From: Ricinus communis
Taxonomy: Eukaryota; Streptophyta; Magnoliopsida; Malpighiales; Euphorbiaceae
DNA length: 64,000 nt
NCBI RefSeq assembly: GCF_019578655.1
Contig: NC_063265.1
Location: forward strand, 2,266,501 to 2,330,500
Direction: 5' to 3'
In this document: one piece after another, positions 1-12,238 of the stretch
Numbering within the stretch: position 1 is the stretch's first letter
Layout of the letters: every line of letters starts with the position of its first letter
The notes under the pieces: generated by a model
The model's input: only the letters and a program-made list of their open reading frames with translations
Told to the model about the DNA's origin: nothing
The model's database searches: none
Position numbers and translations under genes: made by a program

Positions 1-556
1 GTGAGAGACTTCAAAAGAAAAGTGGAAGGAAAGTTGAGTTAATTTCACCTTTGCCTAAACCACCAGAAGAACACAAAGAAGAAGAGAAGAAAGAAGAACC
101 AAAAGAGGAGAAGAAAGAAGAGGTAAATTTAATTTATTTCCACCCTTTTTGGTGAAAAATATTTTGAATTTTTAAGTTTTTTTTTCATATACTTTCATAT
201 GCATAATTCATGATTATATTCACTTTATTATCATAAAATAAACAAATATTTCTGCCACATACAATAATGTTTCCCTTAGTGCCTTTTCTTTCTTTTAATA
301 TTTTTTAGATATGTTAAGCATTACTTTTAAGATTCTTATTTTGATTTTAAAGATCTATCTTGACCAATTTTCATTGAGTACTTAGGAAATTTCTTTCCTT
401 TTTTATTTTTTATTTTTGGAGAATGCCTTAATTTTTAGTTATATAACATTAAAATTTGGTTCATTACTAAATCTTACATAGTCAATTCTATTAACTATGA
501 TCATTAGCTTGTAGTTTTACCTACTTCTGTTCTTTGTGCAAAAGGACCTTTACCCA

Positions 557-641
<85 letters not shown>

Positions 642-3600
642 AGACTGGATCTATATGTAAAGTAGTTAATTACTTTTGGTGATTTAACTAAAATTTCAAT
701 ACCCAATTTTATAAAGTTGAGAATAATGTTAAAGTTTTAATTATCTTTTCCCTTTTTTTAGGATAACAGCAAAAACGTCCTTGTTTTTTTACACTATTAT
801 AACTTTTATCCTTATATTTTTAATAATAATATTTTTGTCCCTCATCCAATCTACCAATCATTTGGTAGAGTATAATAAAATAAAATCAAAAGACATGAAT
901 CTTTAATTTGATTTCTAATTTATTTTTCTATTTATTATATTAAAAACTTCTAATGTTCTGTAGCATAAATAATGACAACAATGACTTTTATCTTTTTGAC
1001 AAACTGTGTATCTTTTAAACTAAGAGGCGATCAAGAAGAATTTTGAGTTAAAAGTGAAACAGGCAATCACATCTAAAATTATATGGTTTTGCTGGTGAAT
1101 TTGATGGGCAATTTGATGTGGGTCGGTTTTGCTGGTCAATTGAAACCGAAACTCCAATGCAACCACTTATAGTTACCATATGCAGTGCAGTGCAGCGCAG
1201 TGAATTTTCTTGGGGTCACACTGTATTGCTGCTGACATGAAAGTAACGAAACATGTCAGAATTACAGGCACGTTTTACGAGCATAAATCATTTTCTAACA
1301 AATATTTATTTTAAATTTATTTTCTTTTTCTTATTTATAATTATAATTATATATATACATATATATGTTGACCCCACTCCTTTCCCAACTTGCTCTGCCT
1401 TATCGTCACGGGTTCCTGCCTATCAAGAATGCATCCTCCCACCACAATTCCAGCTTGTCATACTATGACTTTGCATAGTAATCCAAAACTTTTTGCATAA
1501 AAAGAGCAATTCATTTCTGCTGTTTCTAAAGAAAAAGTTCATGCCTTATATGTCTTCATTTTCTTTCTATTGAGGAATTAATCAAATCCCCATTTTCATA
1601 TAGTTTGTACCTCTACCAATTATTATTTTAAACTTGAATGCTGCTAATTAGAGAGTCATTAGCTGTTTAGATTTCAAGTATTTTGCAGTGTAGAAAGTCA
1701 AGACTTTAAATTTCGAAGGTACCCAATTCTATTCTACAAAATTTTTAAAATTAATCTACTAAAAAGAGTAATAGAGAGTGTTACACTTTGTATATTTCAT
1801 TTCAAATTTTTAGCCTATTGTGTATGAGACTATATAGAGAAATGAAATGCTCCTTAAATCAACTGTATTAACGAAGTGAAACAGAAAGAAAAAGGAAATA
1901 CGAAAGAGAACTTACACTGTATTTTTATTTTGGTTGTGGGTTCAAAATTCTTAAATAAATAAAAATAAGAATATAAGGGCTCATTAAAATAAATAAAATT
2001 TTTATGAATATATTTAAGAAGTCCTTAATCTAAACAAAATAAAATTAAAAATTTAAGAGTTTAACAATAAATTTTTCCAATGAGTTAATGAAATTATTGA
2101 TTCTTTTCTTATATTATGTTTGATGAAATAAGTTCTAAAGAGAACTTATTTGCAAATAAATTTCTATGTTGGATGTGTTAAATAATGATATAAAATTATT
2201 TTAACTGAGATGGATATTACATTAAATATTTAATTGCAGTAAGATAAAAATTTTAAAGAGAATATATAAAGAAGAAAGTAAAATAAAATAGTAAATTAAA
2301 AAAAATAAAATGGTAAAGTTGGAAGAGATATTCTGATTTTTTGAAATATATTGATTTACTTATGTAAAAATTATTTAAAATCTTTTCTATTTTATTAATT
2401 TTAATATAACTAATTCTAAAAATTTAATTATGTAATTCTAAATAATTTTCATATCAACTAAATATATAAATTTTAGATTTATAAATAAATTATATAAACA
2501 TTTATGTAATATCATTTCAACGAAACACAAATAAGGAATGTTGATATATGAGGTAAAAGAAATAATTAGAATAACCATTCTTTTTTTTTTTCTGAGAATA
2601 TCCCACAAAAAAATTAGAAGAAAAAAAATACAAAAAGGAGTGTAAAAAAATGATTTAATTAGGAAAAAGAAAAATCAGTTGAATTGTGCGTAAAGCTAAT
2701 CAATATTCACACCTGACCTTCAAATTTAGAAAAGAATAGTAAATCATGTTATATTTTTTTGCATTTTAATTATTTCTTGATTACTTTGGAGCATTGCAGT
2801 CTAGGACTTGGTGGGCAGTGAATAAAAAAAGAATAGTGAACGAGGAGAACTTGCTTATAGATAAGTATGATGCATATAGTTGTCAGAATAACAGCCTAGT
2901 TTTCCTGGGGCCAGCAATTTAGTGGAACATCAGAAAGGCTGGATGGTGACAGATCGGAGTATAATCCACCCTTATGTTATTACCCACATAAATATCCCTT
3001 GATTTTTATTCTTGAAAGTACCCGTAGAGTAATTTTTATATTTTGTCACATTCCATATGGTATTTGAAACTGGGGATTCCTGAATTCCATTGATTCATTC
3101 ATATTTGCATAATGGGTGTAAAACAGTTGGCCTAAGGTGAACAAGAAATAGAATAGAAAATAATGGGATGTTTAGCATTTATGTTATGAATATGTATATA
3201 TCTGCAGTATGTTCGCGTGCTGCGTGAATATTGCTGTTGCTGTTATTTTGATTAAGAATATAAAGGTACATGTTAGTATTAATTATAGCTCTATAATCAG
3301 TGGCGGCAATCGCAGAGAAATTGGGATGAACTGTAACTCAGGAATAGTTTAAAAAATATCATCAGAATATATATTTATAATGTTGGCTGGGTAACTAAAA
3401 TTTATAGTTAGACCATTTTGTGTATCAATATATTGGTGTCTGACCAGGAATACAATCTGGTGATGTGCAGCCTCCTGCTGTGGTAACAGTTGTACTGAAC
3501 GTACGTATGCATTGCGAAGCATGTGCTCAAGTTTTACAAAAGCGAGTTCGGAAGATCAAAGGTAACGTATACATATGGTTATCAAGAAAAAGCATAAAAA

Positions 3601-4010
3601 AGAAAAAGGGTGTGACCACTTTGTTTGATTTGAAATGATGCATGGATGCAGGTGTGGAATCAGTGGAGACAGATGTAGCTAACAGTCAAGTAATAGTGAA
3701 AGGTGTGGTGGATCCGACGAAGCTTGTAGATGATGTTTACAAGAAGACAAGAAAGCAAGCATCCATAGTGAAAGATGAAGAAAAGAAAGAAGAAGCAGCA
3801 GCAGCTGAGAAGAAAGAGGAGGAAAAGAAGGAAGAAGAAGGAGAAAAGAAAGCTGGAGAAGAAGAGGCTGAGAAGGGAGAAGATGATAAGAAGGGTACTG
3901 TTGACATGATCAAAAGAAGTGAATATTGGCCATCTAAGTTCTACTTGGAGTATGCTTATGCACCTGAAATGTTCAGCGATGAGAACCCTAATGCTTGCTC
4001 TGTTATGTGA
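1..4010 (+). CDS. Heavy metal-associated isoprenylated plant protein (HIPP), 3' part, three exons in window
   Basis: Farnesylated metal-binding protein of the HIPP family, thought to bind or shuttle metal ions at membranes or in the cytosol. The gene runs in from the left edge. Exons read as 1-122, 3471-3561 and 3652-4010; phases fit and all junctions are GT/AG. Exon 1 encodes the end of a first HMA domain followed by a Lys/Glu-rich linker. Exon 2 carries the second HMA domain's metal motif MHCEAC (the M-x-C-x-x-C pattern). Exon 3 completes that domain, then a long K/E-rich acidic/basic stretch, and ends in CSVM, a C-terminal CaaX isoprenylation box followed by TGA at 4008-4010. The layout resembles Arabidopsis HIPP07-type proteins with two HMA domains; this is family knowledge, and the first CxxC lies outside the window. 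The 3.3-kb intron 123-3470 is AT-rich and holds an (AT)n run. The protein start is not visible. Confidence 0.9.
561..638. repeat. (AT)n microsatellite, about 39 units
   Basis: An uninterrupted AT dinucleotide run inside the first visible intron of the HIPP gene. It is likely length-polymorphic. It also explains the apparent Tyr/Ile-repeat reading frame here, which is not a gene. Confidence 0.97.
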
Positions 4011-5690
4011 AGACTAGTTCATCATCAACTTTAGATATATATATATATATGTAGCTAGCTAGCTAAGCTACTTGTGCAATTTTTCTATATGTAACTATTA
4101 TAATTAGTATATGCTAATAAGACATTGGCATGACCAGCACAATCCTTAATTACTGACATTAATCAAGTGATGTATTTGCTCTTCGAAATACTCAAAAAGG
4201 GTTTGTCTAATTAACGAATCTCTTGAGGAAACATTGGCCTGTGAGGAATTACTTGGTAAAAATTGTGCTCCATGTATATTGCATTCGTCTCTCGCATTCT
4301 TTTACAGTATAAAAATTAGAAAAGAAAAGAAAAGAAAAGACAATGGGCCTCATTTGAATTTGTGAGATGTACATTGGACTATTACGAGTAGAAACATTCA
4401 ATGCAGCAAAATAATAGAATAAGAATAAGAATCCTTATTTTTACACCATATTTTAATTAACTGGTACTGAGTTGAGTTTTTGTAGGCAGAAGATCAATTA
4501 AAAACCATATTTCATTCTGAAGCCATAAAATGACAATCCGGAAATGGCACCATCCCATTATAGATCTGCAATCTGTCAAAATATTAGTCATATTAATGAC
4601 CAAAAAATTTCACATAGACGAGGGTTAAGCCAAAACAAAATAAATCCAGCCCAAATAATGTCTGACCTGCTGTACAAACATCTCGTTATGTGACGATGGC
4701 AATATAATTTTAGTTGGTCACTGGTCTGGAACCACTATTACCATCCAAGAAAATCAAAAGTGATCGGAAAGTTTTTTGTTGCTCCAAGAATGTATTTGTT
4801 TCTTTCTTTTTCCTTTTCCTTTTCTGTTTTTGAGTCTTGACGAATTTTAATTCTCAGTGCATACATTGTCCGTTCACTTTTTTTTTTTTTTTTTTTTTAA
4901 ATGCCATTGTTGTGCGTAGATTTGAGGAAAGACTTCAGTTGAATCTTTTAAAGTTAATAATTTTGTTCCATTTATATGGGATCTTTTGCTTTGTTGGGTA
5001 GATCATCATGGTTTTTGAATTACAGGGTTTACACTACTCCATGAGTCACTAGCGCTAGGTAAGGACAGGCTAAAGAGAAGAGTGCAGATGGACCACAAGG
5101 GCACTGCTGAAGCTAAAAGAAAGAAAGAAAGAATTAGGGTGCTTGGGCCAAACATACGAAAGGTGAAGTGAAGCTGTTAGGTCATTTTCATCGGAATCAA
5201 GGATAGTGGGGTGGTACCACGGCCGAGAAGGAACAGTAGAAAGTGAATGCCTGTGAGGATGTGGGGTTGCAATAATATCCCCTATTTGTGAAGAAGATGG
5301 CCCAACAGTCCCTATGTATAAAGTTTTATGTGTTAAGAGTCCAAGCATGATACACAATCTTCATGGAAGACAAGGTGTAGACTAGGGGCATGCAGTTTTT
5401 TGGCTCATAAAGCTTGTGCTGCGCTCAACTTGATGAATTCGGAAATTGCAGTGTAAAAGAATACAGTCTCCCTTGATAACAAGATGTCTGCAATGGTCTC
5501 CCCCAGTTGGATCTCTTCAAGATCATTTACTTGTGAAGCTGGTATAGATAGTACAAGGATAGAATCAACTTCTCTATTTTTTTCTTTTCTTTGGCATCGC
5601 ATGGTTAACTTACTCCTGCAAAAGTCCACAACTACTTTTTTTTCTTTTAAGAAAGTATAATCCTTAATTGTCAGCGGGGCATAAAATGAT
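4011..5690. other. HIPP 3' flank and intergenic DNA, no gene recognised
   Basis: The first about 150 bases are probably HIPP 3' UTR. A short GAAAA tandem run lies near 4318-4340 and a poly-T tract near 4880. The stretch 5041-5640 is less AT-rich and contains two short open frames on the minus strand, but neither shows a known motif or a splice context, so no gene is called. Confidence 0.6.
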
Positions 5691-5985
5691 ACAAATAATC
5701 ATTCAACTCTGCATTTAGTTTTATTTTTATTATAAAAATTTAATTTATTTTATTTTAATCGTTCAATTTTAGTTGTGTTTTAATTTAGTCACTTCACAAA
5801 TAAAAAATCTGACACATAGCAAAAATAATTAATAATTAATAAATAATTAAGAGATGGAAATTTGACATATCAATAATTTATTAGCAAATTATAACTGATA
5901 AAATTAAATTATTAAAATGAAATTAATTAAAATTTTATGACCGAAATAAAATTCTGTATAAAATTTAGTGATTATTTAAATTTAT
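5690..5985. mobile_element. MITE-like inverted-repeat element
   Basis: The left arm (about 5693-5755) and the reverse complement of the right arm (about 5915-5982) align over roughly 60 bases. Both begin AAATAATCA and share a T-rich block with TTTTATTT and ATAAAA. The unit is about 290 bp with no coding capacity. The superfamily cannot be set because no clean target duplication is seen. Confidence 0.55.
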
Positions 5986-6403
5986 TATTTTATTTTTTTA
6001 TCTTTTCATAAATTCAGAAAATAAACTTCGCAATCGGAAATGTGGGTCTCGAAACCTAGATTCACTAGCCACCAGTAGTTGGATGAGAACAAGTTTGCAG
6101 AATGGGTAAGATTGCAGAATATAAATATTACTGAAAAGAGACAAATAGGGGATGCCTAAACTAGTAGACTTTTTAGCAATTGGCAATGGCATAACCTCAG
6201 GTATCTCATTCAATGTTTGTTTGTTTTCTTTTTTCCTTGCGTCATTTTCATAGGTGGTACATTTAGAATGACTTCGATCTTATGATCCTAATACTTGAAT
6301 ATCACTCAAATACCCCATTAACATCCCCAGTATTTTATTGCACTTACATGAAATTGCACCTTTATTCCATTTTTTTTTTTGGAGCATGAGTACATTATAT
6401 CTA

Positions 6404-7510
6404 GAGTTAAATATTATTTATCTCTTAAAATTTGGTCTAATATATCAGTCGGTTTCTGTATTTTTTTTTATTACATCATAATCCCTTTGAATTTTAATAA
6501 AACTAACTACTACTACTTTCCTTGTTAGTCAAAAAAATTAAATTGGTAATTTAAAATTACAATTTGATCATTAAACTCGTTATTAAATATAAAGTTTGTC
6601 CAAATTAATTTTTTTATCAAATTAAAGTAAAATTTTATTTTTAGCACAAGTTAGTTTTAGTGTTTAATTAAAATAATAAATTTAATATTTTTTTTCTTGC
6701 TCTATTTTTTTTATTTTTGATATATTTAATTCAAACAAATTCAAACATTTTAAGACTACTTACATTTATAACAATATCATTAAATTAGTATACAATTTAA
6801 GTTTAGTTATTAATATAAAATAAATATTTTTAATTAAAAATATCATTTTATTGTTATTTTCATTATAGATTATAATTTAACTATATTAAAAGTAATAATT
6901 AAATTAAACAATCATGTCTTAATCTAGCGAAACAATCTAAATATTAAATTGACAAGTCCACTATCAATGAAATCATGATAATCTTGTATGTTAAAAATAA
7001 AATTTTTTATCAACCATTGAAATAAAATTAATACGAGTAAAATTTTTATTTTTAATATAGTTTAATTTCAGTGTCTAATAAAAATAATAACTTTTAACTA
7101 TTTTTATTATTAGAAATTTTTAGATTAAACTACAAAGTAATTTAATAATATTAAATAAAAAATAATAAGTATTTTTAATATGTTTAAATCTTTTAGGATT
7201 AAATTATACTAAGAAAATAAAAGATGTAAACAAGTAAAAGAATATTAAATACATTATTTTAATTAGACAGCAAAACTATCTTATACTAAAAATAAAATTT
7301 TATTCTAATTTAATAATAAAATTAATTTCGAACGAGTTTGATATTTGATAATAAATTTAAAAATTAAATTGTAATATTAAATTAGCAGTTTAGTTATTCA
7401 ATTAACACAAAAAATGATAGAAGTTAGTTTTATTAAAATTTAAGAGGATTTTGATGTAATAAAAAAATACATAAACCGATTTATATATTAGACCAAATCT
7501 AATCCTTATC
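6404..7510. mobile_element. Non-autonomous inverted-repeat element, copy 1 of a 1.1-kb family (Mutator-like?)
   Basis: Starts at GAGTTAAATATTATTTATC and ends in the inverted counterpart (around 7440-7495, where GGTTTATGTATTTTTTTATT reads on the minus strand). The whole body matches the element at 13801-14910 along its length, including internal blocks such as AATTAGTTTTAGTGT-like sequence. The last about 20 bases of the right terminus are diverged, so no target duplication can be seen. It has no coding capacity. Its superfamily is inferred from the better-preserved copy 2. Confidence 0.7.
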
Positions 7511-7794
7511 TCTGTCATTAACTCATTATGTAGAAAAAATTGTATTACATATGTAAGCAAAAAGTAAATAAAGAAGAAGATGCTTCTAAAGCATAAGTTG
7601 GTATGAAATGATGGATTAGGACTATGAGCCCACTTCTTTTGTTTGGTTTTGCTTGTTGACAGGTCTTCTATGTGCATCTCCAAACACGTGGAGTTTTTAA
7701 TCCAACGAGCTGAACCCAACAAATTTGATTGTCAACTATAAGTTTGATGCCTTATCTATGGCAATCTATAGAGGCATATCTTTGGTTTAAAATT

Positions 7795-8160
7795 GGAGAA
7801 AAGGTCAATTTGGCCCCTGAAATTGCGCTTTGGACCAAATAATTTAAATTGCAACTTCTTCGGCAAATAAGCCTAGAATTTGTATTTTTTAAACTAAATA
7901 GATTCAAATTTCGACTTCCTTCAAAACATATTTTGCAAACCTTGTTAAAGGAGTTGGAATTGATTATTATATCATAGAAATACTAAAACATATGTTTTAA
8001 TTTATTTATTTTTTATTTTTTAATTTTAAATCATTTAAAATTTAAATAAAAACTCTAAAATAGTTAATAGATAATATTTCCACTATTCATAATTAGTTGT
8101 TCTTTCTCTGTTTCTGATCCTCTATTTTCTTTTTTATTCTTTCAGTTACATTTTCAATCT
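7795..8160. mobile_element. One-armed MITE remnant
   Basis: The start AGGTCAATTTGGCCCCTGAA resembles the terminal sequence of the element at 25865-26479 (AAGT-CAATTTGGCC type). No matching inverted right arm is seen downstream, so this is probably a truncated relative. The following bases to about 8460 are rich in CAT/CAC/CCA triplets, as is the interior of the 25865 element. Confidence 0.35.
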
Positions 8161-8744
8161 CATAACAAGGCCACCATCATCTCATCATTAGTATAGCACC
8201 ATTCACCCACCATATTATTGGCTGCAACATCATCTATAGCATCGTCGTTAATCATAACACTGCTCTTCTTCCTTATCTCTTTTTTATGATCTATTTTTTG
8301 ACCTTTTTTCAATATAGTTACAAGACCACCATCACTCACATCAGTCATAACATTGCTTACCGCCACACTATGAGTCACAACATCATTTATAACAACACCA
8401 TCAATGGCAACATTGCATTATCATAATATCGTCATTATCATTATTGGTATCGTTGTTATGAACATCAACTATCATAAGACATGACCTTGAGTGAAGAAAG
8501 CAAAGCTCATAGATTTTTAGATATTAGTCTTGAATCAAGAAGATGAAGCTTAATTTTCTTTCTTCTCTTTTATTTTTTTATTTTGTATTAAAGAAAATTG
8601 CAAAGACTATTATTGTAGGTTCGTACATATTTGATATGAGATTTATCATGTTTTGATTGTGACGGTGGATGATGATATAAAATAATGGTTTGGATTTTTT
8701 TTGTTGAAGTAGGAAGAAAGAAAAAGGAAATAAAAGAAGTTTTT

Positions 8745-9025
8745 TTGAGGGACAAATATCTTCATTGGTACCAAAACTTTACTATATATACCTAATTGAT
8801 ACTAAATCTTTAATTTTTTTTCTTTTTAATACTACATCTTTTATTTCTGTTTCAGATTATGGTACCACTTAGAAATCCGGTAAAAAATCTAAGGACGTGA
8901 CAAGTAAAACTCCACACATTATAAAAGGTATGTGGCATCGAAAAGAAAAAATAAAAAATTTGGTACCAATTAGACATACATAGTAAAGTTTTAGTACCAA
9001 TATAGTTATTCACCCTTTTAGTTTT
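8745..9025. mobile_element. MITE with GGTACC-containing inverted arms, copy A
   Basis: The left arm (about 8755-8830, with TTGGTACCAAAACTTTACTA) is the inverted partner of the right arm (about 8940-9010, with TAGTAAAGTTTTAGTACCAA). The arms are about 70 bp and the unit about 280 bp. It is related to two further copies at about 9575 and 9896. Confidence 0.65.
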
Positions 9026-9574
9026 AAGTCTTCTACTATAGTCCAAGTCATATGAGTTAACATATCTCTTTTTGCTCAAATTCTTCGAATGCACAAAATT
9101 TATTAGTTAAACAGTACCCACGATTAATATCATAATCATGGTCGAGCAAAGTAAACATTATTTATATAAAAATATTGCTAGTTTACAATGAATAATCACC
9201 TAACAATGATTTTTTTCTTTTAAAATAAATTAATATTATATTTTGTAAAGATTTAATATGTTGTAATAACTCAATCTGTAATCAATAATTAGATGGTAAT
9301 TGATGTTTTCTTTGGTAGCATGTTATTGATCTATGTAACTGAGGTTTTTTCGGCATTTTAATGATTCTTGGTAATTTTGAAAAAGTTGATTTTTCGGGCA
9401 AGTTACTATAATAGGTTTTTGTTGACATTTTATTGATTTGTGCAATTGATTTTTTCTTGGTATTTTATTAAATCAATTGCTGGAGGATTTTTAACAATCA
9501 TTTTTTAACAAATTATTTTATAATATTAAAAATCAGACTTCATAGTAATATTTATCTTATTGTATTAAAAATAT

Positions 9575-9835
9575 GGCATATATATCAAATTGGTACTAAA
9601 TTTTAAATCTTTTTCTTTTTAGTACTAGACATTAGTGAATATGACATGGCAGCTAAGTGGTAAGCTGATGTGAAGTTCTAACTGTTATATCATCAAAATT
9701 TTCTTAGATTTCTTATTGGTATTGTAAACTGAAAGAAAAATAAAAAGTGTGTTACTGAAAAGAAAAAAAATAAAGATTTGATATCAATTGGATACATGTG
9801 GCAAAATCTTGATACCAATGAAGCTTTTAATCCAG
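9575..9835. mobile_element. MITE of the same family, copy B
   Basis: The left arm near 9575-9620 (CAAATTGGTACTAAATTTT) pairs with the right arm near 9760-9820 (GATTTGATATCAATTGG and ATCTTGATACCAATGAAG). The central part contains an ACATGGCAGCTAAGTGG-type segment. It is more diverged than copy A. Confidence 0.55.
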
Positions 9836-9895
9836 TTTAAGTGATTTAGTGCAGGAAAATAGGGTAAGAAAGAAAGAAAAAAAGACGAAAATTTA

Positions 9896-10385
9896 GGATA
9901 AAATGCATAAGTGGTACTATGATTATGGCAAATATATCCATTTGGTACCCCAACTTAATAATTATAAAAAATTATATCCCAACTGACTAATGAATCAGGT
10001 TACACTTTTTTCGGTCATTATGTAATAATATGGCAGCCAGATTCTCTTATTAATTACCACATCACCTCTTATTTGGATACAACTAATACTAGTTAGATGA
10101 TGAACATTGTTTCACCTCCTCTATCTTGAATTCATGCCTTGCAATTATATTTGGCAGATTAAGATTTTTAAACTTACTATGATTAATTAAGTACAGGTCA
10201 GTGGTGACATGAAAGCTGGAGAAAGAATTCGGCTGCTACATCAATACAAAATGACTAAAAAATATAAAGGTACCCTCGCTTGGTCCATTAATGTTGATTT
10301 AGGGTACCATTAATTATGATTATTGAGTTAAGGTACCAAATAGATATAAGTAATACAGTTACAATATCATTTATGCTTTCTACCC
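9896..10385. mobile_element. Related inverted-repeat element, copy C
   Basis: The arms are about 85 bp. The left arm starts GGATAAAATGCATAAGTGG; the inverted right arm starts GGGTAGAAAGCATAAATGA. Both carry ATTTGGTACC. No coding capacity, no certain target duplication. Confidence 0.55.
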
Positions 10386-11002
10386 AAAATTGAGTGACTT
10401 GTTCTACTATGGTAGAAATAAATAGTGCTAGTGGAGGGTTTAGTGGAGATAGAACGACTATTATGGTGATGTTAGTGGTGGCATTAATGAAGAAGATAAT
10501 GACGGTGGAACTAGTGGTTTGCATTGTGGTTACGGTGTTAGTAATTGTTTATTTTTTTAATAATTGTGCTTAAAGAACTAGGCAAAGTCAAAATCTTTTT
10601 AACATTAAAAATTTATTATTATTGAATACCAATTTGTTTATATAACTCAAAAATAGAATTTTCACATTACACGCTCATTCAACTAAAAATTGGGTTTAAA
10701 TGGTCCTAAAATTAAATAATTTAGGTTTATTTATTATTAAAATTTTGTCTATTTGATCCCTTAGTAGAAGGGGAAAAGTGACCCTTTGTATGTTTAAAAT
10801 CTTATATTATTTTCTCTTGTTACTCTTTTTTAGAGATTGTAAATGGTGAATCGTGTTGGTTTGAAATAAATGATTTTTACTTTTTGGATCATTTCAGGTT
10901 CGAATTATTGTATATTTAGGTAATGTCTGTCTCAAATCATTTTTTATTTTGAATTGTATTAATCCTATGATCGTTTTGGTCTCAAATTTTTTCAATAAGG
11001 AT
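10386..11002. other. Intergenic, nothing recognised
   Basis: Contains a GTGGTGG/ATGATG-type triplet-rich stretch (10420-10540) and AT-rich DNA. No gene, RNA or bounded repeat was identified. Confidence 0.5.
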
Positions 11003-11202
11003 TGTTAGGTGCAAACAAAGTTTCATATTAGCTAGAAGTGGGAAGGATTATGGGTTTATAAAGTATAGACAAATTTGCATTGGTATGAGGCCTTTTGGGT
11101 AAAGTCCAAAGCAAAGCCATGCTCGCCTAAGCTCAAATCGGATAATATCATACCAATATCGAGATTTGTGGTGTCCATGCTTGTTACAAGTGGTATCAGA
11201 GC
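11003..11202 (+). mobile_element. LTR of a retrotransposon followed by tRNA-iMet primer-binding site
   Basis: A 186-bp block runs from TGTTAGGTGC (11003) to a terminal CA (11187-11188). Two bases later comes TGGTATCAGAGC at 11191-11202, the primer-binding site complementary to the 3' end of initiator-Met tRNA. This is the standard 5' LTR plus PBS arrangement of plant LTR retrotransposons. No gag is seen downstream and no second LTR was found, so this is a left-end fragment, perhaps of a small TRIM/LARD-type element. Confidence 0.7.
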
Positions 11203-11429
11203 ATGCTTTAGACTTGGCCATGTTGAAGAATCCTCGAAATGCCGAACAAAAGTGGTGAGCCTTGGGTTATCTCACGATGGGTTCACAAGATCTGTGGTTA
11301 ATCTCTATTGGATATATGGTGTGCTTCAGTTCCTCATGTAGCCTTATTTCAGGATTCATATCAAGGTGGTCTAAAGTATCAGCTCAGAATTTTGATAATC
11401 ACATATACGATAAGGTTCTTTAGTTCATA

Positions 11430-12238
11430 TTATTGATCTATATTAATTAAGTAAAGTGTTCTTCTATAAGGTGGTAATGTGTTTTTAGGTTGAGAAATCA
11501 TTTTTGAAAGAAGATGACTAGGAGAAGTTCTTAAAGCTAAACTATAGGTCCATCCATCCAAGGTAATTTTATCAAATTTAGTTTCACACTCATCATGAAC
11601 ATGCACTAGGATTTCCACGTTAACAATAAAAATTAGATAGTTTTTCGTACTTGAAGTACATCCAAATCTTATCCCCTTTGTTATTAGTGATATAAAGCCT
11701 CTTTTTGAGTGGCTTTGAGATATTTAATAAAACACTCAACTGAATCAAACTACCCAAGCTATTAATATCCTCCTTCTTCTCTACCACATTTCCAACTTTG
11801 CTAGCAGTCATCCTAATAGATTCTGGCTCTTATGGTTTAGACGTAAATTGCACGGTCTAACAAAATAAACATTGGTTGAGACAAACATCAAAAGATCTTT
11901 CTCTACCATTCAACTCCTTGAAGATAAGCAGTTGTCTATTAAAGTGCAAGGCCCTTCACATAACACTTTTTGCTTGTCACTTTTATTTTCAAATTTAAAT
12001 ATAAATAGTTCTTTCCCAAGATCATGCATCATGAGCCACTAGAGATTCTCCAAGCCCTTGCTAAAGCATGTGACATTACTCTAAGACTCAAAGGTCTACC
12101 CGATAATGGACTTCTTACAAGGCAAAAATCATGTCTACAGGAATCATCAGTTATTTTTGATATAGACAAATCCACAGCCCCATCCTCTTCTTCAATTGAT
12201 GAAAACTTATATCATGACTTTTCTAAGTCATTTGCCAT
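11430..12238 (-). pseudogene. LINE retrotransposon ORF1 remnant (DUF4283 plus zinc knuckle)
   Basis: Reading the minus strand from an ATG at 12238, the frame begins MANDLEKS and, across several stops and shifts, shows the DUF4283 pattern of plant LINE ORF1/gag-like proteins: a WRISSG block, a GPWHF-like block (degenerate), NNKGDKIWM-like sequence around 11670-11690, then the residue of a CCHC knuckle with LGHVHDEC-like sequence near 11600. Stops and frameshifts break it at many points. The endonuclease/RT part (ORF2) is not present downstream. Family assignment rests on these motifs, read by eye. Confidence 0.7.

Noticed and set aside
521..706. Open frame of Tyr/Ile repeats
   Set aside because: Translation of the (AT)n microsatellite inside an intron.
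5070..5629. Two minus-strand open frames in a less AT-rich stretch
   Set aside because: No recognisable domain, no splice structure, no promoter or poly(A) context; left as intergenic.
8160..8378. Minus-strand open frame
   Set aside because: Low-complexity CAT/CAC-rich DNA within repeat remnants.
11191..11202. tRNA-like match TGGTATCAGAGC
   Set aside because: This is a primer-binding site complementary to tRNA, with no cloverleaf around it. The same applies to 22114-22125 and 53458-53470.
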